Assembly: GCA_021324235.1 (NCBI GenBank)
Contig: JAJPJM010000176.1
Span: 1-38,821, forward strand
Reading direction: 5' to 3'
Source of the DNA: Verrucomicrobiota bacterium
GTDB taxonomy: Bacteria; Verrucomicrobiota; Verrucomicrobiia; Limisphaerales; UBA11358
Length of the DNA stretch: 38,821 nt
Part shown: piece after piece, positions 1 through 6,696 of the stretch
How the letters are laid out: each line of letters starts with the position of its first letter
Numbering within the stretch: the first letter of the stretch is position 1
Notes under the pieces: generated by a model
The model's database searches: none
What the model saw: only the letters and a program-made list of their open reading frames with translations
What the model was told of the DNA's origin: nothing
Position numbers and translations under genes: made by a program

Positions 1-624
1 AAAATCACCAAACATCTGCAAGTGGGTGTGGACGGCTATTACAAGACCGCCCGTCATCAGCTGGATGACGGATTGTTCGGGCAGACGCTGATTCTTTCGG
101 CATTCAACTACGCCAAAGGACGGATTTATGGCGTGGAATTCACCGGCTCTTACAATCAAGGCGGATTTTCCGCCTACGCCAACCTCGCCTGGTCGCAGGC
201 GTATGGCGAAGATTGGGAATCGGCCCAGTTCCTGTTTAGTCCGGGCGATTTGGCTTACGTCCAGAACCATTGGATTTATCTGGATCATGACCAGCGTATC
301 ACCGGTTCGTTCGGCATGTCTTACACGTGGCAAGAGGGTCCCCACTACAGCACGCAGCTCTATACCGACGCGATTTATGGCAGCGGCCTGAGAACCAGCG
401 TGAACACGCCCAACGACAGTTCGGTTCCGGCGTACTACTCGGTCAACCTCGGCGCGGCGCAGAGTTTCAAACTCCCCCATAACCAGACGCTGGTGGCACG
501 GCTTGATGTCGTGAACCTCACGGACAACATTTACCAACTCCGCAACGGCACCGGCGTCGGCGTCAATGCTGCCCAATATGGTGAGCGCCTCGGCTTCTTC
601 GGCTCGCTGAGCCTGACATTCTAA
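1..624 (+). CDS. TonB-dependent receptor, C-terminal part
   Basis: The reading frame is open from base 1 to a TAA at 622-624, so this is the last 207 residues of a longer gene cut by the window edge. The GTG at 22 is internal. Seen: alternating polar and aromatic strands, a stretch with NLTDNIYQLRNGTG typical of the last strands of TonB-dependent outer-membrane barrels, and a terminal Phe (LSLTF), the usual barrel-assembly signal. Known: such receptors import siderophores, cobalamin or glycans using energy from TonB-ExbBD. The tonB-exbB-exbD genes start 25 bases downstream on the same strand, which fits a dedicated receptor plus transducer unit. The substrate cannot be told because the plug domain lies outside the window. 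Confidence 0.85.
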   Translation, partial: KITKHLQVGVDGYYKTARHQLDDGLFGQTLILSAFNYAKGRIYGVEFTGSYNQGGFSAYANLAWSQAYGEDWESAQFLFSPGDLAYVQNHWIYLDHDQRITGSFGMSYTWQEGPHYSTQLYTDAIYGSGLRTSVNTPNDSSVPAYYSVNLGAAQSFKLPHNQTLVARLDVVNLTDNIYQLRNGTGVGVNAAQYGERLGFFGSLSLTF

Positions 625-649
625 GCTAATCAACCACTCGAAAATCCCC

Positions 650-1321
650 ATGGATGCAAATCGAACATCATCCGGTTACGAACTGAAGGACGAACTGGCA
701 CGGTTATGCCTGTCCACGGCCCGCCGCGACCCGGAACGGAAACTTGCCTGGGTGAATTCGATTTGCATCCTCTTCCTGCTGATTGGAATTCTCGGTGCGC
801 GGCAGGGCGTCATCGCCATCAAGCCGGTCCCGCCCGTTCGGGAAGAAGTTCCCGTCGTTATCCAGCCAGCCGTGCTGCCGCCGCAGGCCGTCGCCCCCAA
901 ACCGGAGCTGGCGCAACCAATCAACCAACCCCGCGTCCTCGTCGCCCTGCCGAATGCGCCAAGCGTCAACTTCGGGGTTCCCACCACCGGCACGCTGGTC
1001 GCGGACGCCGCCCTCGCCTCCGCGCCGCAGGTGGCCCCGGTGCGCGTTGGCTCACTCTCCAATACCGGCGCGGGCGGCGAACGGCCTGAACCGCCGTATC
1101 CGCCCATTGCCGAACAAACCGGCGAACAAGGCGTGGTGGTTCTGGTGCTTACCGGCGATGACGCGGGCAATGTTGTTTCCGTGAACGTGAAGGATTCATC
1201 CGGTTTTCCCCTGCTTGACCGCGCGACGGTGGATTTCATCAAGCGTCATTGGCGGCTCCCGACCGACACCGCCACGCGGCTATTCCAAACCAGCATCACT
1301 TACCAACTCCAACTAAACTAA
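650..1321 (+). CDS. tonB: TonB family energy transducer
   Basis: 223 residues. A short cytoplasmic N-terminus is followed by one membrane segment (about 34-56), a Pro-rich linker (about 57-110) and a C-terminal TonB domain (about 140-223) with the family pattern PEPPYPPIAEQTGEQGVVVL and a late DRATVDFIKRHWRLP. This protein would span the periplasm and pass proton-motive energy from ExbB/ExbD to the receptor encoded just upstream. The start ATG at 650 lies 25 bases after the receptor stop; exbB starts 7 bases after the tonB stop, so co-transcription is very likely. The N-terminal cytoplasmic part, about 33 residues, is longer than in Escherichia coli TonB. Confidence 0.9.
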   Translation: MDANRTSSGYELKDELARLCLSTARRDPERKLAWVNSICILFLLIGILGARQGVIAIKPVPPVREEVPVVIQPAVLPPQAVAPKPELAQPINQPRVLVALPNAPSVNFGVPTTGTLVADAALASAPQVAPVRVGSLSNTGAGGERPEPPYPPIAEQTGEQGVVVLVLTGDDAGNVVSVNVKDSSGFPLLDRATVDFIKRHWRLPTDTATRLFQTSITYQLQLN

Positions 1322-1328
1322 CAAACCT

Positions 1329-2006
1329 ATGTTCGCTAATATCGTCCTCCAATTCTTCCTTAAAGGCGGCCCGGTCATGTGGCCGATCCTCATCTGCGCC
1401 ATCGTTGCCGTCGCTGTCGTCGGCGAACGCGCCTTCTGGTGGTGGCGCGAGAGCCAGAAGCGCGACCCTCAAAAAATGGAACAACTGCTCGCGGCGCTGG
1501 AAAATGCCGACGTGCCGGCCGCCCAACAAATCGCCGCCGGCTCGGACGATCCCATCATCCGTGTGATTCATCACGGCCTCAACCATGTCGGCCACGCGCA
1601 CGGCTCGTTAATCGGTGCGCTGCAACTGGCGGCGGGCGTTGAGCTAAAGCGCGCTGGGCGCTTCCTCACTGTTATGGACACGCTGGTCACACTCGCGCCA
1701 CTGCTCGGCCTGCTCGGCACCGTCACCGGCCTCATGCGCGCCTTTCTTAACATTGGCAGCGCCGAATTGTCCGTGGTGGGTGTGACCGGTGGCATTGGCG
1801 AGGCGCTGATCGCCACCGCCTGTGGACTGGCCATCGCCATTTTCTCGCTGATTCCGTTCAATTACTTCTCCGCGCGGGTGGCGCAATTGCAATTCGACCT
1901 GGAAACCGCGGCAACGAACGTCGAAGTCCTGGTCGGTGGCAGAAAAACGGGTGATACCGTCAACTTGCACAAGCCGGAATCGCCGGGCCAGGCCACGAGC
2001 CACTAA
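1329..2006 (+). CDS. exbB: ExbB/TolQ/MotA family proton channel subunit
   Basis: 225 residues with the three-helix topology of ExbB: TM1 about 14-34, a cytoplasmic loop with HHGLNHVG and VELKRAGRFL, TM2 about 118-137 with TLAPLLGLLGTVTGLMRAF, and TM3 about 155-180 with GGIGEALIATACGLAIAI. The LGLLGTVTGL and EALIATA.G stretches are the family signatures lining the proton path. It should form the inner-membrane pentamer that with ExbD drives TonB. It sits 7 bases after tonB and 11 bases before the first exbD. Confidence 0.95.
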   Translation: MFANIVLQFFLKGGPVMWPILICAIVAVAVVGERAFWWWRESQKRDPQKMEQLLAALENADVPAAQQIAAGSDDPIIRVIHHGLNHVGHAHGSLIGALQLAAGVELKRAGRFLTVMDTLVTLAPLLGLLGTVTGLMRAFLNIGSAELSVVGVTGGIGEALIATACGLAIAIFSLIPFNYFSARVAQLQFDLETAATNVEVLVGGRKTGDTVNLHKPESPGQATSH

Positions 2007-2017
2007 ATATTTTACCG

Positions 2018-2443
2018 ATGAAGATTCCCTCGCCGATTCAGCGCCGCCGCTCGCGGATTGTCATCATTCCGCTGATTGACATCATGTTTTTCCTGCTCGC
2101 GTCGTTCATGATGCTGGCCCTGGAGATGAGCAGGACGGAGAACATCAAGGTCAACCTGCCGCCCGCCTTGCAGTCACAGCAGGATTTCCGGCCGGACATG
2201 ATTAACATTGCCGTGGACAAATCCGGCGCGGTGTGGCTGGAGAAAAAGGAAATTTCGCTGGCCGGCCTCGCGTCGATTTTGAAGGACCGCTTCCACGCCA
2301 ACCCCGACGTGCCGGTTTACATCAGCGGTGACCGCGACACGCTGCACGGCGACATGGTGAAGGTGTACCAAACCGTGCGCGCGGCCGGCATTCAGAAAAT
2401 CGCGTTCATGACTGACAGCCGGCAAAACCCGACGACGCCATGA
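2018..2443 (+). CDS. exbD: ExbD/TolR family protein, first copy
   Basis: 141 residues: a basic N-terminus, one membrane helix (about 15-36) and a periplasmic domain ending in the ExbD pattern with a DGDTLHG-like turn (SGDRDTLHGDMVKVYQ). The proton-carrying Asp of the family is D21 within IPLIDIMFFLLASFMM. It would partner ExbB. Its stop overlaps the start of the second exbD by four bases (ATGA). Bases 2063-2113 are identical to 2485-2535 in the second copy, including third codon positions, although the rest of the two genes differs clearly. Confidence 0.93.
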   Translation: MKIPSPIQRRRSRIVIIPLIDIMFFLLASFMMLALEMSRTENIKVNLPPALQSQQDFRPDMINIAVDKSGAVWLEKKEISLAGLASILKDRFHANPDVPVYISGDRDTLHGDMVKVYQTVRAAGIQKIAFMTDSRQNPTTP

Positions 2444-2865
2444 AAATCCGCACGCCCATCCCGGAAAAGAAGTCGCGGCTGGAAATCATTCCGCTGATTG
2501 ACATCATGTTTTTCCTGCTCGCGTCGTTCATGATGGTCACGTTGCAGATGCAGATTGTCCGGACGCTCAAGTCCAATCTGCCCACCGCCACGCTCGCCAC
2601 GCCCTCGAAGAAACCCGACATCGTGAACCTGACCGTGAACCCGGACGGCCAGGTTTCCGCGGATGACAAACCCGTCGCCTTCCCCGAATTGTTCACGCTG
2701 CTCACGAACCGTTACAGCCTGAACACCAACTTGCCGGTCTATATCACCGGCGCGGCGGACGCCACGCACGGCTCGGTGATGTTCGTGCTCGATTTGGTGA
2801 AACGCGCCGGCATTCAGCACGTCGCTATTGCTGTCAACGCCACTCCCGACCCTTCGACCCCATGA
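2440..2865 (+). CDS. exbD: ExbD/TolR family protein, second copy
   Basis: 141 residues, the same length and layout as the preceding gene: basic N-terminus, one membrane helix (about 15-36) with D21, and a periplasmic domain with ITGAADATHGSVMFVLDLV. The periplasmic halves of the two paralogues have diverged, whereas the helix is almost identical, so the pair may form a heterodimer inside the ExbB pentamer. Two exbD genes after exbB are common in Bacteroidota- and PVC-type Ton systems. Start overlaps the upstream stop by four bases and its own stop overlaps the next start by four, indicating translational coupling. Confidence 0.93.
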   Translation: MKIRTPIPEKKSRLEIIPLIDIMFFLLASFMMVTLQMQIVRTLKSNLPTATLATPSKKPDIVNLTVNPDGQVSADDKPVAFPELFTLLTNRYSLNTNLPVYITGAADATHGSVMFVLDLVKRAGIQHVAIAVNATPDPSTP

Positions 2866-3392
2866 AAAATTTTCAAGTGAACCTGTTTATCGTCCTCGCC
2901 ACCGGCCTTTGCAGCCTGTGCGCCTGGCAATGGTATGAACAAACCGTTCAGCGCACCGAAATCCAGACGCTCAACCGCATGGTCTATGACCGTGATGCCG
3001 CCATCCAGGGTTACACCAACTCCCTCGCCACGCTGAATCATCAGGTGAACCAGATGGATGCGAGCCTTACCGAAATGAAGGCGGTCGCGGCGACGAATGC
3101 ACAGCTCATCATTTCGCAAAAGGCTGAAATCACGCAACTGCAATTCGCCAACGAAAATGCCACCAATGAAATCGCGCAATATCAAGCCGGTGTAGACGCC
3201 TTGGAAACGAAGCTGAAGGAAGCCTATGCCGGCATTGACAGGCAGAATGGGGCCATCTCCAACCTCGTTTCCCAGCGCAACGACCTGGTCCAGAAATACA
3301 ACGACGAAGTGAAGGACCGGAACAACGTTGTCGCCAAATACAATGATTTGGTGAAGCAGGCGGAAAAACAGCAAGGCAGCTCGCAGCAGTGA
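2862..3392 (+). CDS. membrane-anchored coiled-coil protein of the Ton operon
   Basis: 176 residues. An N-terminal membrane helix (about 7-24) is followed by a nearly continuous coiled coil (about 30-170) rich in Gln, Asn, Ala and Glu, with heptad-like spacing of hydrophobic residues. I do not recognise a named family. The ATGA overlap with the second exbD strongly suggests joint translation with the ExbB-ExbD complex. With its anchor in the inner membrane and a long helical rod, it could scaffold or span the periplasm, but that is inference only. It is the last gene of the operon; the neighbouring gene is convergent. Confidence 0.75.
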   Translation: MKNFQVNLFIVLATGLCSLCAWQWYEQTVQRTEIQTLNRMVYDRDAAIQGYTNSLATLNHQVNQMDASLTEMKAVAATNAQLIISQKAEITQLQFANENATNEIAQYQAGVDALETKLKEAYAGIDRQNGAISNLVSQRNDLVQKYNDEVKDRNNVVAKYNDLVKQAEKQQGSSQQ

Positions 3393-3427
3393 GGTGCGGC
3401 ATAGCCCGGCGGAACGCCGTCCCTTGC
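3371..3427. repeat. possible degenerate palindromic element
   Basis: GCAAGG at 3371-3376 can pair with CCTTGC at 3422-3427, enclosing a CGGCG-GAA-CGCCG hairpin at 3407-3419. The segment 3407-3424 matches the inner part of the element inside pgl (29404 onward) at 17 of 18 positions by eye. It overlaps the last codons of the coiled-coil gene and the short gap before the convergent transporter gene. No T-run follows on either side, so it is a weak terminator candidate. This may be an eroded copy of the TTGGG-armed family. Confidence 0.35.
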
Positions 3428-3432
3428 CCGGT

Positions 3433-4329
3433 TTATCCTATTACCGTCAGCACGATGCCGGCGAGGATGCCGAGGACCGCGGCGATTTTCTGCCAGTTGC
3501 TCCGTTCGCCGAACAACAACAACCCGCCGGCAAATGCCACCAGCGTGTTACCGCGTCGCAGACTCATCACCACCGACACCAGCGCATGCGGATGCCGCAA
3601 CGCGCTGAAATAAATGTAATCCGCCGCCAGCAATGCCAGCGCAATCAACGGAATGGTCCAGCGCCAGCGGAACTCGTTGCGGTCCCACCAGTGTCGCTGC
3701 CAGCCGATGGCGAACGGCGTGAACAAAACCACGAGGTAAATGGAAAACCACGCCTGTACCGTTGGCACCGAGAAATGCGCAAACCCCAGCAGATATCTGT
3801 CGTAAAGCGAACTTACTCCGCCCAGCACCGTTCCTGCCATCAAAAACCACACCCACTTGTTCCGGTGAAAGTGCACCCCCTCCAGGCGGCCGGCGAAGGA
3901 AAGCCCCACGAACGACGCCAGAGTCGTGATGATGCCGAGCAGTTGCAGGCCCGTCGGTCGCTCGCCCAGAATCAACAGCGCGCCCGCCAGCGTCCACAAG
4001 GGCGACGTTGCGCGGATGGGTGAGGCCAGTGACAGCGGCAGATGTTTCAACCCGAAGTAGGTGAAAATCCACGAAGCCGTGACGATGGCCGATTTCAACA
4101 GCAATTGCAGATGCTGTGCCGGCGTGAGCGGGTCCGTGATGAGCGACGCCGGCAATAGTCCGGGATGTGCCGCCTGTACGAACAACAATGCCGTCCATAC
4201 CGTTGCGCCCGTCAACGTGCTCAGGAACAACACCGGTAACACGGCGTTGTCCCGGATGGCGTGCTTGATGCAAAGGTCATACACGCCCAGGAACAACGCC
4301 GACACCAGACTGGCTTCCACCCAACTCAT
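3433..4329 (-). CDS. EamA/DMT family transporter
   Basis: 298 residues from the ATG at 4329 (a TTG three bases earlier is also open). Ten hydrophobic helices in two similar halves mark the drug/metabolite transporter superfamily. The first half has IRATSPLWTLAGALLILGERP and the second ends with VAFAGGLLLFGERSNWQKIAAVLGILAGIVL, both matching the conserved GE motif at the end of helices 4 and 9. Such proteins sit in the inner membrane and usually export metabolites or amino acids; the substrate cannot be deduced. It lies downstream of the TIR pair on the same strand but a hairpin separates them, and it converges with the Ton operon. Confidence 0.88.
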   Translation of the reverse strand: MSWVEASLVSALFLGVYDLCIKHAIRDNAVLPVLFLSTLTGATVWTALLFVQAAHPGLLPASLITDPLTPAQHLQLLLKSAIVTASWIFTYFGLKHLPLSLASPIRATSPLWTLAGALLILGERPTGLQLLGIITTLASFVGLSFAGRLEGVHFHRNKWVWFLMAGTVLGGVSSLYDRYLLGFAHFSVPTVQAWFSIYLVVLFTPFAIGWQRHWWDRNEFRWRWTIPLIALALLAADYIYFSALRHPHALVSVVMSLRRGNTLVAFAGGLLLFGERSNWQKIAAVLGILAGIVLTVIG

Positions 4330-4341
4330 CAAGTTAAAACG

Positions 4342-4372
4342 CGACGGGCGAACCGGTTGGGCCCGCCCGTCG
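4342..4372 (-). terminator. hairpin terminator after the TIR pair
   Basis: CGACGGGCG at 4342-4350 pairs perfectly with CGCCCGTCG at 4364-4372. On the minus strand the stem is followed at once by CGTTTTAAC, a short T-run. It lies 23 bases beyond the stop of the last TIR gene and just before the transporter start, so it probably ends the TIR transcript. The T-run is short, hence moderate confidence. Confidence 0.5.
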
Positions 4373-4395
4373 AGTTGACAATAATTTTTCAGTGC

Positions 4396-4818
4396 CTACC
4401 GCCGCCAAGTTTTCAAAAGACTGCGGCAACCGATTGTATAACCACCAGTCAAGTCCACCATTTGAAAGCTTGCCAACGTCCAATGCAGTTGTTCGTAGTT
4501 ACATTTCCGGTAGATGACAGGGACGATTTTATCTTGAAAACGTTTCTGGATCAGCGCATACGAGAGTTCTCGTTTCACCCACATAGACCTGACTGATTTT
4601 GGGGATAGAATAACCATAAACCAATCACACCGGCGCAAAGCCCGGCCAATTTCTGCCTGCCATTGTTGTGCACCTCGCAGATGTGTCCGACTATACCAGA
4701 CGGCGATGCCCCTTTTGCGTAGTGTTTGGGCGAGTTTGTCTGCAAAATCCCTGTCACCGCTTGCATGTGACAGAAAGATTTCTCGTGGGACGGCTCTTCG
4801 TTTTTGTTTGGCCCTCAC
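4396..4818 (-). CDS. TIR domain protein, downstream member of a pair
   Basis: 140 residues from a GTG at 4818 that overlaps the TGA of the upstream TIR gene (GTGA). After a basic N-terminus (MRAKQKRRAVPR) the whole protein is one TIR fold: strand A EIFLSHASGDRDFA (13-26), strand B GIAVWYS, then WFMVILSPKSVRSMWVKREL (66-85). E84 occupies the place of the catalytic glutamate of NAD-cleaving TIR domains. No second domain is present. Known: bacterial TIR enzymes cleave NAD or make cyclic ADP-ribose signals in phage defence. That role here is inferred only from the fold and the lower GC of the locus. Confidence 0.85.
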   Translation of the reverse strand: MRAKQKRRAVPREIFLSHASGDRDFADKLAQTLRKRGIAVWYSRTHLRGAQQWQAEIGRALRRCDWFMVILSPKSVRSMWVKRELSYALIQKRFQDKIVPVIYRKCNYEQLHWTLASFQMVDLTGGYTIGCRSLLKTWRR

Positions 4819-5219
4819 GCCGGAGCAAGCTCAAATCCATTAGTGATATGTTTTTCGATTTCTCGACTGGCTTCGGCAATACGTTTGCCAGCCCGTACGG
4901 CAGGGAATTTTTTCAAAATCCACGGGATATCATCAGTCGGCTTGACAATTACTGGAATCAATCGCCCGCGATACTGCGGAGCACCAAGTGCAAATTCAAT
5001 TTCTTGGCGAACCCAATCAGACTTCATCGCCTGCGGCGATATTAGCACGACCATGGCTTCTGACTTGTTTAAAGCTTTCCCGACTTCGAGCGCCACATTC
5101 TCACCGGGGAAAAGCGCCTCGTCGGCAGACCAGACCTTGTGTCCGGCCTCTTCGAGATACATGGTCAATTCCTTAGCCACCTCTCGATCCGACTGGGCAT
5201 AGCTCAAGAAGACTTTCAT
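4815..5219 (-). CDS. TIR domain protein, upstream member of a pair
   Basis: 134 residues, again a single TIR domain: strand A MKVFLSYAQSDREVAKEL, strand B GHKVWSADEALFPGENV, then AMVVLISPQAMKSDWVRQEI (55-74). E73 aligns with the NADase glutamate. The C-terminus continues with RGRLIPVIVKPTDDIPWILK, as in stand-alone TIR proteins. It overlaps the next TIR gene by four bases, so the two are translationally coupled and may work as a heteromer. They differ clearly in sequence, so this is not a recent duplication. No ThsA, Argonaute, STING or SAVED gene is nearby. Confidence 0.87.
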   Translation of the reverse strand: MKVFLSYAQSDREVAKELTMYLEEAGHKVWSADEALFPGENVALEVGKALNKSEAMVVLISPQAMKSDWVRQEIEFALGAPQYRGRLIPVIVKPTDDIPWILKKFPAVRAGKRIAEASREIEKHITNGFELAPA

Positions 5220-5261
5220 ACGTTGACAAGTTAATCTGAATTAAACGCGCCGTCAACGCCG

Positions 5262-6530
5262 TTACATGTGGGCTATGATATTGTCACCGAACTGCGAGCA
5301 CTTGATTTCCGTTGCGCCTTCCATCTGGCGCGCGAAGTCGTAGGTGACGCGCTTGCTGCCAATCGCGCCATTCAGGCCTTTCAGAATCAAGTCCGCCACC
5401 TCAGCCCAGCCCAGGTAGCGGAACATCATTTCGCCGCTCAACACCACCGAACCGGGGTTCACCACGTCCTTGTTCGCGTATTTCGGCGCGGTGCCGTGCG
5501 TGGCTTCGAAAATCGCGTGGCCGCTGACATAATTGATGTTGCCGCCGGGTGCGATACCGATGCCGCCCACCTGCGCGGCGAGCGCATCACTCAGATAATC
5601 GCCGTTCAGGTTCAGCGTGGCGATGACGTCGAAGTCCGTCGGGCGCGTGAGCACCTGCTGGAGCGTGATGTCGGCGATGGCATCCTTGATGACCAGGCCC
5701 GCGCCGGGTTTGCCTTCGGGAATCTTGCACCACGGCCCGCCGTCGATCTCCACCGCGCCGAATTCGCTCTTTGCGAGCTCGTAACCCCAGTCGCGAAACG
5801 CGCCTTCGGTGTATTTCATGATGTTGCCCTTGTGGACAATCGTCACCGACTTCTTCTTTTGGGCGATGGCATATTGAATGGCGGACCGCACCAGGCGCTG
5901 GGTGCCGGTCTTTGACACCGGCTTGATGCCGATGCCGACCAGTTCCGGTGCCTCCGCGCCAAAACGGATCTTCTTGAAGTCCTTGGGGAAGTTCGCCTTG
6001 AGAAACTCAATCGTCTTGAGTGCCGCCTCTTTGCCGGCCTCGAAATCAATGCCCGCGTAAATGTCCTCGGTGTTTTCGCGGAAGATGACCATGTTCACCT
6101 TCTCCGGATGTTTCACGGGCGACGGCACGCCGGTGAACCATTGCACCGGGCGCAGGCAGACGTAGAGGTCAAGCATCTGTCGGAGCGCGACGTTGAGTGA
6201 GCGGATGCCGCCGCCGACGGGCGTGGTGAGCGGGCCTTTGATGCCGACCAGATATTCCTTGAACGCTTCGACCGTGTCATCCGGCAGCCAGTTGTCGAAT
6301 TTATTCTTGGCGGCCTCGCCGGCGAACACTTCAAACCACGCGACCTTGCGTTTGCCGCCGTAGGCTTTCTGCACGGCCGCGTCGAATACGCACACGCTGG
6401 CCGCCCAGATGTCCGGGCCGGTGCCGTCGCCGCGGATGAACGGGAGAATGGGGTTTTCCGGCACGTTGAGCCTGCCGTTCTGAGTTGAAATCTTTCCGCC
6501 CGCGGGCGGCGTCACGTCTTTATAGGCCAT
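5262..6530 (-). CDS. icd: isocitrate dehydrogenase (NADP-dependent)
   Basis: 422 residues, the usual length for the bacterial homodimeric enzyme of the citric acid cycle, converting isocitrate and NADP to 2-oxoglutarate, CO2 and NADPH. Seen: the start [12 protein letters not shown], the substrate loop [13 protein letters not shown] whose Ser is the regulatory phosphorylation site in Escherichia coli, [33 protein letters not shown], and the cofactor region [12 protein letters not shown]. The gene stands alone between the TIR pair and dxs, with a 166-base gap upstream. Its start ATG at 6530 gives the expected N-terminus. Confidence 0.97.
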   Translation of the reverse strand: MAYKDVTPPAGGKISTQNGRLNVPENPILPFIRGDGTGPDIWAASVCVFDAAVQKAYGGKRKVAWFEVFAGEAAKNKFDNWLPDDTVEAFKEYLVGIKGPLTTPVGGGIRSLNVALRQMLDLYVCLRPVQWFTGVPSPVKHPEKVNMVIFRENTEDIYAGIDFEAGKEAALKTIEFLKANFPKDFKKIRFGAEAPELVGIGIKPVSKTGTQRLVRSAIQYAIAQKKKSVTIVHKGNIMKYTEGAFRDWGYELAKSEFGAVEIDGGPWCKIPEGKPGAGLVIKDAIADITLQQVLTRPTDFDVIATLNLNGDYLSDALAAQVGGIGIAPGGNINYVSGHAIFEATHGTAPKYANKDVVNPGSVVLSGEMMFRYLGWAEVADLILKGLNGAIGSKRVTYDFARQMEGATEIKCSQFGDNIIAHM

Positions 6531-6540
6531 GGCTGAAATT

Positions 6541-6568
6541 TACGATTAACGATTTGCGATATACGATT
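6541..6568. repeat. heptanucleotide repeat array upstream of icd
   Basis: Four seven-base units in a row: TACGATT, AACGATT, TGCGATA, TACGATT. The array starts ten bases upstream of the icd start codon, so it lies in the probable leader of the icd transcript. Arrays with the same period occur at 18632-18662 (closely similar sequence), in rimO and at 16560-16594. Confidence 0.75.
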
Positions 6569-6642
6569 TTAGAACCTTAATGCGCGTAGAATTAGGTCGG
6601 AAACCGGGGAAAGCAAGGAAAGAAATATATTCCGTGATCCGC

Positions 6643-6668
6643 TCCTCCTTCCCGGTGCCCGGAAGGAG
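6643..6668 (-). terminator. hairpin downstream of dxs
   Basis: CCTCCTTCC at 6643-6651 pairs with GGAAGGAGG at 6660-6668, a perfect nine-base stem around an eight-base loop. It lies about 28 bases beyond the dxs stop. No T-run follows directly on the minus strand; the nearest T-rich bases come after about 15 positions. It could be a weak terminator or another palindromic repeat. Confidence 0.35.
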
Positions 6669-6696
6669 GACGGTGGGACAGGCGCGAAGTTGTGGA

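Noticed and set aside
4396-5219. Assignment of the TIR pair to Thoeris.
   Set aside because: Thoeris needs a ThsA effector (NAD-binding SIR2/SLOG protein); the neighbours are an EamA transporter and icd.
6541-6568. Short repeats as a CRISPR array.
   Set aside because: Units are seven bases without spacers, and no cas gene is near. The same holds for the other arrays.
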